From Polynucleobacter sp. Latsch14-2 (GTDB lineage: Bacteria > Pseudomonadota > Gammaproteobacteria > Burkholderiales > Burkholderiaceae), in NCBI RefSeq assembly GCF_018881925.1, contig NZ_JACVPL010000002.1, positions 1-64,000 on the forward strand: DNA of 64,000 nt, in the 5' to 3' direction. A program made the translations under genes and the position numbers. Positions 46,157 to 55,895 of this stretch are shown here, piece by piece (the first letter of the stretch is position 1; each line of letters starts with the position of its first letter). The notes under the pieces are model-generated. The model made no database searches. It had not been told where the DNA came from and worked only from the letters and a program-made list of their open reading frames with translations.

Positions 46157-46725
46157 CAAAACTTTGGCGCTTGATCCCAAGATAGGCCCGCTAAATCTTT
46201 GGCGTTCATATTCGGAGAGACGCCTTCTGGTAAAGGCCACTGAATACCAACAGTAGGATCATTCCAGGCTAAGCAAGCTTCACTTTTCGGATCGTAATAA
46301 TCCGTGGTTTTATACAAAAACTCAGCCGTAGGTGTAAGGACCAAAAAGCCATGTGCCAAGCCTGGGGGAATCCACATCTGTTGATGATTTTCCGCGCTCA
46401 GCTCAACACCACACCATTTCCCATAAGTAGGTGACTGCGTCCGAATATCAACCACCACATCAAATACAGCTCCTGTAACTACGCGCACTAGCTTGCCCTG
46501 AGTTTTCTCCATCTGATAATGCAAACCCCTCAAAGTCCATTGTTGAGAGAATGAATGGTTATCTTGAACAAACTCATAATCTTGCTCAATAACACTCGCA
46601 AAATCTTGGGCGTTGAATGACTCTGTAAACCAACCACGCTCATCGCCAAATACTTTTGGCTCTAAAACAAACACATCATGAATGGCTGTTGGTTTCTTGA
46701 CTAATTTAGACTGAGCAGTCATCAC
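46156..46725 (-). CDS. rfbC: dTDP-4-dehydrorhamnose 3,5-epimerase
   Basis: The 189-residue cupin-fold enzyme has [19 protein letters not shown] with the active-site His and [20 protein letters not shown] with the family signature. It carries out the third step of dTDP-L-rhamnose synthesis. It overlaps rfbA by four bases and waaC by one. Confidence 0.95.
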   Translation of the reverse strand: MMTAQSKLVKKPTAIHDVFVLEPKVFGDERGWFTESFNAQDFASVIEQDYEFVQDNHSFSQQWTLRGLHYQMEKTQGKLVRVVTGAVFDVVVDIRTQSPTYGKWCGVELSAENHQQMWIPPGLAHGFLVLTPTAEFLYKTTDYYDPKSEACLAWNDPTVGIQWPLPEGVSPNMNAKDLAGLSWDQAPKF

Positions 46726-47645
46726 ACCGCCTTTTTAGTCGGCAAAGTAACTGGCTTGGCGCTGGTGTTAAGCTCATTCAGGAGCTTGCCAAGATATTGG
46801 CCATAGCTATTCTTGCTCAATTGCTCGGCCACCTTTTGCACAGTCTCTGCTGTAATCCAGTCTTGACGATAAGCAATCTCTTCAGGACATGCCACCATCA
46901 AACCTTGGCGCTTCTGTAGTGTCGCTATAAAGCCTGCCGCATCCAATAAAGAATCATGGGTGCCCGTATCTAACCAAGCAAAACCACGACCCATGATTTC
47001 CACGCTCAGCTGATCTTTTGCCAAATACGCACGGTTGACATCGGTGATCTCGAGCTCACCACGCGCACTAGGCTTAATGGATGCAGCAATATCGCAGACC
47101 TGATTGTCATAAAAATACAGTCCGGTAACGGCATAGTTACTGCGGGGACTGGTGGGCTTTTCTTCAATTGAGATCGCTTTGCGGTCTTTATCAAAATCAA
47201 CCACGCCATAACGTTCTGGATCGGTCACGTGATAAGCAAAAACAGTGGCACCCGTTGTACGGTCATTAGCGCTTGAAAGATGGGAAATTAATTCATGGCC
47301 ATAAAAAATATTGTCGCCAAGCACTAATGCGCTAGGATTATTTCCTACGAAATTTTTTCCCAAAGTAAATGCTTGAGCAAGGCCATCGGGTGATGGTTGC
47401 ACACAATACTCAATGTTTAAGCCCCACTGCGATCCGTCGCCCAGTAATTCTGTAAAGCGCGGTGTGTCATGCGGTGTTGAGATCAGCAAAATGTCGCGAA
47501 TACCGGCGAGCATTAAAGTGGTCAGGGGATAGTAGACCATCGGCTTGTCATAGACTGGCATAAGCTGCTTAGAAACAGCTTGCGTAACTGGGTACAAGCG
47601 GGTGCCAGACCCCCCTGCCAAAATAATACCCTTGCGATTTACCAT
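46722..47645 (-). CDS. rfbA: Glucose-1-phosphate thymidylyltransferase
   Basis: A 307-residue nucleotidyltransferase with [31 protein letters not shown] and [20 protein letters not shown]. It makes dTDP-glucose, the first step of the rhamnose pathway. It follows rfbD by 11 bases. Confidence 0.96.
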   Translation of the reverse strand: MVNRKGIILAGGSGTRLYPVTQAVSKQLMPVYDKPMVYYPLTTLMLAGIRDILLISTPHDTPRFTELLGDGSQWGLNIEYCVQPSPDGLAQAFTLGKNFVGNNPSALVLGDNIFYGHELISHLSSANDRTTGATVFAYHVTDPERYGVVDFDKDRKAISIEEKPTSPRSNYAVTGLYFYDNQVCDIAASIKPSARGELEITDVNRAYLAKDQLSVEIMGRGFAWLDTGTHDSLLDAAGFIATLQKRQGLMVACPEEIAYRQDWITAETVQKVAEQLSKNSYGQYLGKLLNELNTSAKPVTLPTKKAV

Positions 47646-47656
47646 CGTGATACCTT

Positions 47657-48631
47657 TTAAATAAGCTGATTTTTTACTAGGTCAGCAACATAAATCCGAA
47701 CGAGCTGATCCCATTGGGGAAATTGTGACACGAGTCCGAAATCTGCTAAGGCCTTCTGTAATTTTTGAGTAGACATCCTTGAATTCATAGGACGCGGGGC
47801 TGGCAATGGGTACTCAGATGCAGGTATGGCATGAATATTGGCCACTTCCAGCAATAGATTTTGGCCCGAGGCCTTGGCGGTCTCAACTGCTAGACATGCC
47901 AAACCATACCAAGTAGTTTGACCGGCCGGCACTGCATGATAAATACCGGATGGGAAATCTCTGAGCACAATATTGGCAGCTCTAGACATATCGAATAGGA
48001 AATCAGCACTGAGTGCTACCAACCATTCTGTACTCGTGGGAACCCCAAATTGATCGGCAATCACCTTTAATTCAGATCGGTCTTGAGCTAAACGCAAAAT
48101 CGTGCGGATGAAATTATCGCCATCCCCATATAGCCAGCTAGCTCTAAAAATAGCGTAGTGAGACTTAGAGACTTGAGGGCCTCGGCTACTTGCAAAAACT
48201 TCCGATATCAAGCGCTCCCCTTCAGCCTTGCTCTTAGCATAGCTACTCAGGGGGCCGATGGGATGATTCTCGTTATAGAACACATCACCCTGACCATCAA
48301 AAACATAATCTGTTGAGTAGTGCAATAAACAAGCACCATGACTAGCAGCATACTTGGCTAACAGTTCGGGTACAGCAGCATTGATAGTGAATGCTAGATC
48401 AATCTCTTGCTCCGCCTTATCCACCGCCGTGTAGGCTGCCGCATTAATAATGACATTTGGCTGATATTCATGCAGAATATTTTCAAGCACACTTAGATCA
48501 GCTAGGTCACACTCTCGACGACCAATATATTGAATATCAAACGCAGAAGGATTGTCTTGTAATAGGCTTTGGAATTTCTTCTGAAATGCCTTGCCAAGCT
48601 GCCCATCCTTGCCAGTGACTAAGATCTTCAT
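47657..48631 (-). CDS. rfbD: dTDP-4-dehydrorhamnose reductase
   Basis: The 324-residue SDR has [25 protein letters not shown] and [12 protein letters not shown], the RmlD motifs; the C-terminus is slightly longer than E. coli RmlD (299). It reduces the 4-keto sugar to dTDP-L-rhamnose. The stop codon of rfbB is directly adjacent to its start. Confidence 0.94.
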   Translation of the reverse strand: MKILVTGKDGQLGKAFQKKFQSLLQDNPSAFDIQYIGRRECDLADLSVLENILHEYQPNVIINAAAYTAVDKAEQEIDLAFTINAAVPELLAKYAASHGACLLHYSTDYVFDGQGDVFYNENHPIGPLSSYAKSKAEGERLISEVFASSRGPQVSKSHYAIFRASWLYGDGDNFIRTILRLAQDRSELKVIADQFGVPTSTEWLVALSADFLFDMSRAANIVLRDFPSGIYHAVPAGQTTWYGLACLAVETAKASGQNLLLEVANIHAIPASEYPLPAPRPMNSRMSTQKLQKALADFGLVSQFPQWDQLVRIYVADLVKNQLI

Positions 48632-49693
48632 TTAGTGATATTGCTTTTGCAGCCAGTCACGATAAGAGCCACTGACAACGCCCTCAACCCACTGAGGGTT
48701 ATCGAGGTACCACTGAACAGTCTTACGAATTCCTGTTTCGAAGGTTTCGGCAGGCTTCCAGCCCAACTCGCGTTCTATCTTGCTAGCATCAATGGCATAG
48801 CGGCGATCATGTCCAGGACGATCTTTCACGAAGGTGATTTGAGCTGCATAGGACTTCCCATCGGCGCGAGGTCTTAACTGATCCAAAATAGAACAGATGG
48901 TTTTAACCACATCCAGATTGGCTTTTTCATTCCAGCCACCAATGTTATAAGTTTCGCCTAAGCTACCTCTAGCCAATACTTCGCGAATTGCTGAACAATG
49001 ATCTCCCACATAAAGCCAATCTCGCACTTGCTGACCATCGCCATAAATAGGCAAGGGCTTACCATCCAAGGCATTCAATATCACAAGTGGAATCAATTTC
49101 TCAGGGAAGTGATAAGGGCCATAGTTATTAGAGCAATTGGTTGTCACTACTGGGAAACCATAGGTATGGAACCAAGCCCGCACTAAATGATCTGACGCCG
49201 CCTTAGAGGCTGAATAGGGGCTATTGGGCTCATAAGAATTTTTTTCAGTGAAGGCGGGATCGGATGCAGAGAGTGATCCATAGACTTCATCCGTGGACAC
49301 ATGATGAAAGCGAAATTGTTCTTTGGCTTGACCCTCTAGCGCATTCCAATACTCCCGCGCGCATTCAAGCAAATTAAAGGTGCCAACGATATTGGTTTGT
49401 ACAAAATCTGCAGGTCCATGAATAGACCGATCTACATGGCTTTCCGCGGCGAAATTAACAATGGCTCGAGGCTTGTGCTCGGCAAGTAACTGCTTAACTA
49501 GTCCCTGATCACCAATATCACCATGGATAAATTGATGACGAGAATCATTTTTCAGGCACTCTAATGTGGCTAAATTGCCTGCATAAGTTAATTTATCAAG
49601 ATTAATGATACCTTCGGCACTTGGATTGGCGAGCCAATCTAAAACAAAATTACCACCGATAAATCCTGCGCCGCCAGTAATCAAAATCATCAA
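48632..49693 (-). CDS. rfbB: dTDP-glucose 4,6-dehydratase
   Basis: The 353-residue SDR has [43 protein letters not shown] and [15 protein letters not shown], the RmlB signatures. It forms dTDP-4-keto-6-deoxyglucose. It heads the rfbBDAC-waaC operon. The 5' side abuts a glycosyltransferase-like gene seven bases away on the same strand. Confidence 0.95.
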   Translation of the reverse strand: MMILITGGAGFIGGNFVLDWLANPSAEGIINLDKLTYAGNLATLECLKNDSRHQFIHGDIGDQGLVKQLLAEHKPRAIVNFAAESHVDRSIHGPADFVQTNIVGTFNLLECAREYWNALEGQAKEQFRFHHVSTDEVYGSLSASDPAFTEKNSYEPNSPYSASKAASDHLVRAWFHTYGFPVVTTNCSNNYGPYHFPEKLIPLVILNALDGKPLPIYGDGQQVRDWLYVGDHCSAIREVLARGSLGETYNIGGWNEKANLDVVKTICSILDQLRPRADGKSYAAQITFVKDRPGHDRRYAIDASKIERELGWKPAETFETGIRKTVQWYLDNPQWVEGVVSGSYRDWLQKQYH

Positions 49694-49700
49694 AATTCCT

Positions 49701-50636
49701 TTACATGGATTTCATGGAATCCAGGTACTTATTAAATCGTTTCTTACCAAAGACTGCATGTCCTAATCTTTTTATGATTATAAAGACCCCCCTTGGCTTA
49801 GGGGGTGATGGGGGCTCTACCGCATCGGGGTATCTTGCACAATTGATCAAAGCGGTATTAATGTAAATTCTGTACCCCTTGGCGCGCAGTTCTTCATGAA
49901 AAGGCACGTGATCAGCAACATCAAAGCCTTCATGCTTGTCAGTACCAGCATAGCGCCCCGCAAGAAAGGCCTCACGCTTATAAATTGCCAATCCCCCAAA
50001 AGCCGAGTCCACCTCGATTAAACCAAGACCTGGATCCAATAGTGCTTGCCGGGCAGCAACGGCCAAATTGCTAGCGGGCTTATCGCCAATTACACTCTCC
50101 AAGGCATGTTTTTGCTGCCAGCAATCAACAGGGCACCAATCAGGATGGCGCAAGGCCCAAATATCGTAGTATTCGCCGAGTTGATTGGCAGTAATCACAT
50201 CCCACGGCTCAGTAGCTTCCCAGCAGTCAATAATTTTTTGAGGGGTAACAAGACCATTCATACCATCCATATCTGCCATGGCAATGTAATCAACATCTGC
50301 AAATTTTGGGTCGGTATTTACAGCCTCAATCACCAAATTCCGGCATAGAGCTATGCGATCTGTGCGTCTGGTATATCGATCACTCAGCTTTCCAGCGCTC
50401 ACAAAAGAGAAGTTTTTGATTCTTCCTTGCAGCTCCTCCAGTTTTTTCACAGTATCATCGCTAGAATCGCTTTCGACAACAAAGCAAACAATTTCTTTGA
50501 AGTTGCCAAGGCTCAACACTAAGGTTTCAACCTCGTGCTCAATAATAGAGGCTACATTCCTGACTGGGCCAGCCAGCAATATCTTAGATTGGGCAATGGG
50601 TTTTCTTTGGGAATGTTTAGAACTAAATAGAGCCAT
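49701..50636 (-). CDS. Putative GT-A glycosyltransferase, family uncertain
   Basis: A 311-residue protein without membrane segment. It has an N-terminal Rossmann-like start ([20 protein letters not shown]), [28 protein letters not shown] and a DxD-like ADMDGMNG, in the order expected for a GT-A transferase. I do not recognise an exact family; it recalls eukaryotic-type mannosyltransferases. Context (rfbB on one side, fucosyltransferase-like gene on the other) supports a role in O-antigen. Its start is only eight bases from the divergent gene at 50645, and no strong Shine-Dalgarno is seen. Confidence 0.6.
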   Translation of the reverse strand: MALFSSKHSQRKPIAQSKILLAGPVRNVASIIEHEVETLVLSLGNFKEIVCFVVESDSSDDTVKKLEELQGRIKNFSFVSAGKLSDRYTRRTDRIALCRNLVIEAVNTDPKFADVDYIAMADMDGMNGLVTPQKIIDCWEATEPWDVITANQLGEYYDIWALRHPDWCPVDCWQQKHALESVIGDKPASNLAVAARQALLDPGLGLIEVDSAFGGLAIYKREAFLAGRYAGTDKHEGFDVADHVPFHEELRAKGYRIYINTALINCARYPDAVEPPSPPKPRGVFIIIKRLGHAVFGKKRFNKYLDSMKSM

Positions 50637-50644
50637 ATAAATAG

Positions 50645-51658
50645 ATGATATTCGCCAATTACTATCAACAAGATAGAGTTAAAAACGCCTCATTTGAGGA
50701 GATTGATAGACATCATACCTATAACCCAACCATTACCAATAGACTGCTCAGATCTGAATTCTTAAAACGTGGGATTGAGCTCAATAACCCCGATGTGAAC
50801 CAGGGACGAAATATTGCCTTCAACCTTCTGCATGATGGTCAAAACATCGAATGCATCTCCGGACCAAAGTATGTGATTGCTACCGAGAACCCCTATATTT
50901 GCCCATTGAACAGGGATGAGCGGTATCTCAGCACATTTGATGGGGTATTTACTTGGAACAGAAACTTATTACATCTGCCAAACGTAAGTCACTTATTTAT
51001 TCCGAATCACATCCGCTCTGAGAAATTTCCAACTTTTGCAGAGCGTCCTGTTTTTTCTTGCCTGATTAATGCCAATAAAGCATTTCGTGAAAATTTTGAA
51101 ATTGATCTATACAAAGAGCGGATCGCCGTCATCCGCTGGTATGAAAAAAATGCTGCGGCATATTTCTCGCTGTATGGATTAGGATGGGGCAAGCCTGCAC
51201 CGGCATTTACACCGGTCGCGAAAATTTCCAGAAGGCTTCGTCGACTAGCAACCCAAATATACGGATATAAACCATTTCCCAGCTATCAAGGTGCAATTGA
51301 AAATAAGGCGGATGTTTATAGAAAAGCAAAATTTGCATACTGTTATGAGAATGCGGCTGATTTACCGGATTACATTAGCGAAAAAATATTTGATTGCTTT
51401 TTTAGTGGGTGCGTTCCCGTTTACTGGGGCTCTAATACCATCCAAGATTACATCCCTGAGGGATGCTACATCGATCGCAGAAAATTTGCGTCAACAGAAG
51501 AGGTTCACCGCTTCCTGTTGGGAATCAATGAATCTCAATACGCCGAATATCAATTGAATATTCAACAATTTCTTAATAGTCCCGCTGCAATGCAGTTTGA
51601 TACCACCAGCTATGTCTCAACCATCATCAATAAGATTACTCAAGATTTAGGCTTATGA
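50645..51658 (+). CDS. GT10-type fucosyltransferase-like protein
   Basis: The 337-residue protein has the alpha-1,3/4-fucosyltransferase C-terminal motif: YCYENAADLPDYISEKIFDC then FFSGCVPVYWGSNTIQDYIP (about residues 230-275). The N-terminal half is variable, as usual. It should use GDP-L-fucose, which Gmd and Fcl (7130-9265) make. It overlaps the next gene by four bases (ATGA). AT content is high at its 5' end, like the other acquired glycan genes. Confidence 0.8.
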   Translation: MIFANYYQQDRVKNASFEEIDRHHTYNPTITNRLLRSEFLKRGIELNNPDVNQGRNIAFNLLHDGQNIECISGPKYVIATENPYICPLNRDERYLSTFDGVFTWNRNLLHLPNVSHLFIPNHIRSEKFPTFAERPVFSCLINANKAFRENFEIDLYKERIAVIRWYEKNAAAYFSLYGLGWGKPAPAFTPVAKISRRLRRLATQIYGYKPFPSYQGAIENKADVYRKAKFAYCYENAADLPDYISEKIFDCFFSGCVPVYWGSNTIQDYIPEGCYIDRRKFASTEEVHRFLLGINESQYAEYQLNIQQFLNSPAAMQFDTTSYVSTIINKITQDLGL

Positions 51659-52686
51659 ATCAGCGATTTTTAATTGACTATGACAATCCAGATGCCGGCA
51701 TTGGTCATTCAATGGGAATCATCAATAGAGCCCTCAAAATTGCCGCAAGAAATAATCTCGACTTTGCATATGCTGAAGATCAGCTGATGAAATCTACTCA
51801 AGACTCACTCCGCTGGAAAATCAAACAAGGCTTGCGTACATTGAGAGGGAAAAAACGGGATGAATCGCATAATATTGGCAACGATCTCAATCGAATGCTC
51901 AATCCTAAAAACTTACTTGTCAGTCGTGAAGAAATTGAGAAAAGAATTCAGGTTGGTGAACTTAGATTAATTCCTCTACCAGCATTTGAAATTCACATTC
52001 CATCAAACGAGCAAGATGATGATGACATCTACAAATCGCTTGATCGCTTTATTCAATCCCACCCAGAATCGAATATCGTATTTAAAATCGGCAACAATCG
52101 ATTTGGTGACTACGAATATCAATCCACCAGAGATTGGTTTATCAAGGCTTATGCCAAGGCGAGGAAACAACATCCCATTGCACTCACTTACAAGCCAACA
52201 AAGTTAAATGTTGCACTTCATATACGTCGCGGCGACTTACTTCCCGGTCGCCAATTCTCGGATCTTTCAGACCGGATGTTACCTGACGCTTGGTACTTAA
52301 AGCTCCTGGAAATCATTCAGGACTCAGTACATCAACCCTTAGCATTGCATATTTTTAGCGAGGGTCGGGATGGTCAATACCATTCTGAAGATGGCGTGCC
52401 GTTTTCATGGAAAGATCACTTCAAAGACGCCAAGCTTGAGGTCACAGAATATATTGATACCAGCTTTATGGATACATTTCACCACCTACTTTATGCCGAT
52501 GTCTTAATAGGCTCTAAAAGTGGCATGTCCCATTTAGCCGGAATGCTTGGAGAACAAATTAAGGTGATGCCTCAAATGTGGCACTCATACAGGGGTGCAA
52601 GCAAAACATTGCAACTGGGTAGCCACATTACCGAAGCAGAGATATCTGCCGTTACTGAGCACCTTGCACAGAATCTGGTGACTTAG
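51655..52686 (+). CDS. Putative fucosyltransferase with HxRRGD motif (GT11/GT23-like)
   Basis: The 343-residue protein has NVALHIRRGDLLPG near residue 183, matching the HxRRGD motif of alpha-1,2 and alpha-1,6 fucosyltransferases. A later stretch (LLYADVLIGSKSGMSHLAGM) matches the usual C-terminal motif where donor binding occurs. There is no signal or membrane segment. It lies directly after the GT10-like gene, so the two probably add fucose to one glycan by different linkages; that is inference. It converges with the following GT2 gene with a four-base overlap. Confidence 0.65.
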   Translation: MNQRFLIDYDNPDAGIGHSMGIINRALKIAARNNLDFAYAEDQLMKSTQDSLRWKIKQGLRTLRGKKRDESHNIGNDLNRMLNPKNLLVSREEIEKRIQVGELRLIPLPAFEIHIPSNEQDDDDIYKSLDRFIQSHPESNIVFKIGNNRFGDYEYQSTRDWFIKAYAKARKQHPIALTYKPTKLNVALHIRRGDLLPGRQFSDLSDRMLPDAWYLKLLEIIQDSVHQPLALHIFSEGRDGQYHSEDGVPFSWKDHFKDAKLEVTEYIDTSFMDTFHHLLYADVLIGSKSGMSHLAGMLGEQIKVMPQMWHSYRGASKTLQLGSHITEAEISAVTEHLAQNLVT

Positions 52687-53606
52687 GCGCCAGAAAATAG
52701 ACCTACCCAGGTAGCAACGGCATACCTCTCAAGACGCGTAAGTGGCGTCCACAATCCATTACGCCGATATTGAAAGCGTGCATAGATCTCACAATTTGCT
52801 TTAAATGAGACGCCGCTAAATTTCTGATTCAGGGCCTTTAATAAACCTAGTCCATTGCTTAAGCGCTCGCGCCAAGACTGTTGCCTAGGCAAAAAATTTT
52901 CAGAAATACCTAAAAGCTCAAGATATTTTTTTTGCACCTCAGCCGTAGTCAATTTAAATTTTTCCAGATGAACCGCGCTTGTTTGGGCGGGGTAGCGCCT
53001 ATAGGTAAGCAATCTATCTTTCAGATTTATGAAACGGTATCCTGCGGCCGCCATCTGAACCCAAAGAAAGTAATCCTCGGAGGTAAGTATGGATGTGTCG
53101 TATTTAAAACGTTTAAAAATTTCTGCTTTACCAGTAATTGTAGAATTACATAAACCACAGTAAACGCTTAATAAGGCCCTCAAGTCTGGGTCTGTAAATC
53201 TGTCCTTAGATTTCTTGAGCTTATTAGTAGCCTCGTCCAAAACCCACTGAGCACTTCCACAAATATCGCATTCGCCTGATTCGAGTACCTGCAACTGTTT
53301 TTGTAAGCGTGTAGGCTCGGCGACATCATCCGCATCCATCAGGGCAATGTATTTACCATTCGCCCGATCAATTAATTCATTACGCGCCCTAACAACGCCA
53401 TAATTTTGATCCGAAAGTACTTTTATTACCCTTAGATCGCTATATGATTCGATAACTTTTCTTGTGTCGTCGCTTGACCCATCATCGAAAATCAGCAACT
53501 CAAGATTGCTATGGGTTTGATCGAGAATGCTATCAATTGCCTGCGCTATATATAGCTCAGAATTGTAAGCAGGCATTAATACACTAACCAGAGGCATGCC
53601 GGTCAT
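52683..53606 (-). CDS. Family 2 glycosyltransferase
   Basis: A 307-residue protein with the GT2 start PLVSVLMPAYNSELYIAQAI, LIFDDGSSDDT, the metal-binding YIALMDADDVAEP and SEDYFLWVQMAAAGY near the middle. No C-terminal membrane helix is present. It probably adds a sugar to the lipid-linked repeat unit; donor and linkage cannot be read. Its ATG overlaps the upstream gene's stop by one base (TAATG). Confidence 0.88.
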   Translation of the reverse strand: MTGMPLVSVLMPAYNSELYIAQAIDSILDQTHSNLELLIFDDGSSDDTRKVIESYSDLRVIKVLSDQNYGVVRARNELIDRANGKYIALMDADDVAEPTRLQKQLQVLESGECDICGSAQWVLDEATNKLKKSKDRFTDPDLRALLSVYCGLCNSTITGKAEIFKRFKYDTSILTSEDYFLWVQMAAAGYRFINLKDRLLTYRRYPAQTSAVHLEKFKLTTAEVQKKYLELLGISENFLPRQQSWRERLSNGLGLLKALNQKFSGVSFKANCEIYARFQYRRNGLWTPLTRLERYAVATWVGLFSGA

Positions 53607-54505
53607 TACACAAAGCTTTCCAAATATCGGCCAAATCTTTTTAACTTTTTGAGGGTCCTAGACAAAAATGATTTTTGACTGCCCCCATAATCGAGACCTA
53701 AGTCCCAGCTCGATTGAAAGATCACGCCCAAATAATTTTCTGATAATTTAACGGTCGACTCGCCCCACCTTCTAAGCAGGTAATAGTGCCAGTCATAGTA
53801 GTAAATCCGAAACATCTGCTCAATTGGGTGCAGGGGAATTGCGTGAAAATTAAGTAAGGCTTCCAAATAAATAAGGCTCTCAGGATGTTCTGGGGTACAG
53901 ATATCCCAAAAAGTCATATTTTTCGGCAGTAAATAATTTTGGTCCAATGATTCCCAAACCTTGGCAGACCATATGAACGGTGGGCATGGGCAATAATAAT
54001 TCGGGCCCTCGCGCTTGAATAAGGCCTTGACTCTATCACCCTCGGCGCGCAGATTGGCTGGCGCCTTTGCGTGTCCTCGATTAAAGGCTAGCTGGAAATA
54101 TTCTTTGTTTTGATAGATAACAGTATAAGGATTGCCATCGCTAGCCAGAAAATCAGATTTTTTAAAATCTTGTATAAAAATACAATCAGAATCCAGGCAA
54201 ACATAGTTAAGGCAGAGACCAAGACGCCAAAACTCGGATTTGATCACCTGCTGAGCAAAACTTCCAGTCTTTGTTTTCTCTATTCCAGCGGGCGCTCTTT
54301 TATTTTCAGCAAGAATGGACTCATCCGATACCCATTGATAACCACCTACCCCCACAATTTCGACTAAGTCCGCATATTGATCTTCGGGAGTCGATACATA
54401 AAAAGGGATTTGATCAACGTTATAGGTCTCTATTGACGCCAGCAATTGCTTGAGACGCAAAAAATCTTTGCGATAGGATTTGCAGTACAGCACCAAATTA
54501 TTCAC
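53606..54505 (-). CDS. DUF6492-like glycosyltransferase-related protein
   Basis: The 299-residue protein starts MNNLVLYCKSYRKDFLRLKQ and has YVCLDSDCIFIQDF, a likely DxD metal site, and HPIEQMFRIYYYDWHYYLLR near the end, features of DUF6492, a GT-A related family of polysaccharide loci. It lies between a GT2 and a GT4-type gene in one operon, so a sugar-transfer role is likely but unproven. Confidence 0.6.
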   Translation of the reverse strand: MNNLVLYCKSYRKDFLRLKQLLASIETYNVDQIPFYVSTPEDQYADLVEIVGVGGYQWVSDESILAENKRAPAGIEKTKTGSFAQQVIKSEFWRLGLCLNYVCLDSDCIFIQDFKKSDFLASDGNPYTVIYQNKEYFQLAFNRGHAKAPANLRAEGDRVKALFKREGPNYYCPCPPFIWSAKVWESLDQNYLLPKNMTFWDICTPEHPESLIYLEALLNFHAIPLHPIEQMFRIYYYDWHYYLLRRWGESTVKLSENYLGVIFQSSWDLGLDYGGSQKSFLSRTLKKLKRFGRYLESFV

Positions 54506-54511
54506 AAATGA

Positions 54512-55864
54512 TCATCCTTCTGTTTGCACATGGGCGAGAATAGCTGCGACCGCCTGATCTACTCCAACTGGATTCCACAGCGGCTCAATTAACTGCTTTT
54601 TCTGCCAATCCAACCAAATTCGCTCCAAGGCTAAGGCGATATCCTCCTCGCCCCCGGCAGCGCTTAAATACGACTTTCTATCGAGCAGCATTTGATCCAA
54701 TTGAGGATTGCGATGCGTAATACCCCATATGGGTCGGCCGGCCCAAAGATAGTCATAGAACTTAGAGGGAATGTACTCGGCACACCACTCATCATCTCCA
54801 TGCAGCAAAATTAATACATCTGCTTCTTGCATTTTTTCGGCAACTCGCTCACGCCCAGATTTTCCGGTGGCGGCATCCTTCTCTAGTCGCCCATGGGCAA
54901 GAAGCACATCGGCATAGCCGTAGTGCTTAGTAGCATCGATAGATAAGGAATCTAAAGCCGCGCCATACTCATGAATACGCAGATGATTTCTGGCCTCTGG
55001 ATATTTCTGAAAGAGTGTATGTGCGGCTTTCAATACCGTAGAGAGAGATCGATCGTTGGCTAATGAACCAAAATGGCAAAGATTTAAATATTGCCCATAT
55101 CGATGCCCTCCTCTTGGAAGAAGCTCACCCGGAGGGTTGGCACCGGGCATCACGACGAAGCCATGAGCATTTCCAGGGGTATTTAAATTGGGGTTGCGCA
55201 CTTTTGCATAATGCAAAGCACCGTCCGTAAACCACCACACATAATCTGAGTACTTACAAAGCTGAGCTTCTAAATAATGTCGAAATCGAGCATCGCGATT
55301 TTTGGGCTTCTCAAATCCCTGATCGTTGGGGTTTTGGCGGATCACCAAGGGATCATGAACCTCAGAAATCAAAGGCAAACCTGTCGCTTTTTTCAACCAG
55401 ACTCCAGCCAAATGTGCTGACCATGCGCTCCCAATGGAATAGATCACATCGATTTTGCCGGTACGGATTAAAAAATATCCCCGCACAAATGCTGGAATTG
55501 CCCAGGACCACTGACTTGAATACCCTAAGAAGAGTTTTTCTAGGCCTATCAGAGGGGCCAATACTATTGAGACAGTTCGCGTTAGAAGTTTATAAATAAA
55601 CCCGCGCCCATATTGATTGGCAATCCAATGACGAAAATCAAAACGAAAGGCGGCTGGACCCCAAGCTAAAAACTGCTTGTGCGGAAAGCGATGATCTTTT
55701 AACCCGGTAATTGCGCTAAATACTGTTGGTTTAATACCAGCATCTAGAAAATATGGAATTTTATCTGTAATGGTTAAGCTTGCTGCCCGGCCGTCCATGT
55801 TGAATGCATGGGATAGCAGGAGCCAACGATTATTTTTTTTGACTGTTGGAATCTGAATGCTCAC
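54512..55864 (-). CDS. GT4-like glycosyltransferase
   Basis: A 450-residue protein of GT-B layout. The N-terminal domain begins NRWLLLSHAFNMDGRAASLT; the C-terminal domain has LCHFGSLANDRSLSTVLKAA and VLILLHGDDEWCAEYIPSKF with YDYLWAGRPIWGIT, where the E/D-x-x-P-x-K-x-Y/W pattern contacts the nucleotide sugar. There is a hydrophobic patch near residues 85-125 that could associate with the membrane. It is the first gene of the 52683-55864 operon and is 31 bases downstream of pyrB. Confidence 0.75.
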   Translation of the reverse strand: MSIQIPTVKKNNRWLLLSHAFNMDGRAASLTITDKIPYFLDAGIKPTVFSAITGLKDHRFPHKQFLAWGPAAFRFDFRHWIANQYGRGFIYKLLTRTVSIVLAPLIGLEKLFLGYSSQWSWAIPAFVRGYFLIRTGKIDVIYSIGSAWSAHLAGVWLKKATGLPLISEVHDPLVIRQNPNDQGFEKPKNRDARFRHYLEAQLCKYSDYVWWFTDGALHYAKVRNPNLNTPGNAHGFVVMPGANPPGELLPRGGHRYGQYLNLCHFGSLANDRSLSTVLKAAHTLFQKYPEARNHLRIHEYGAALDSLSIDATKHYGYADVLLAHGRLEKDAATGKSGRERVAEKMQEADVLILLHGDDEWCAEYIPSKFYDYLWAGRPIWGITHRNPQLDQMLLDRKSYLSAAGGEEDIALALERIWLDWQKKQLIEPLWNPVGVDQAVAAILAHVQTEG

Positions 55865-55895
55865 TGTATTTATCTAAAATATTTTGACGCAGGTT

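Noticed and set aside
41280-49050. Near-identical strings around the uxs and rfbB genes (about 41285-41300 and 49035-49050)
   Set aside because: Both encode the conserved YGDGQQ motif of SDR sugar enzymes, so this is protein conservation and not a mobile repeat.
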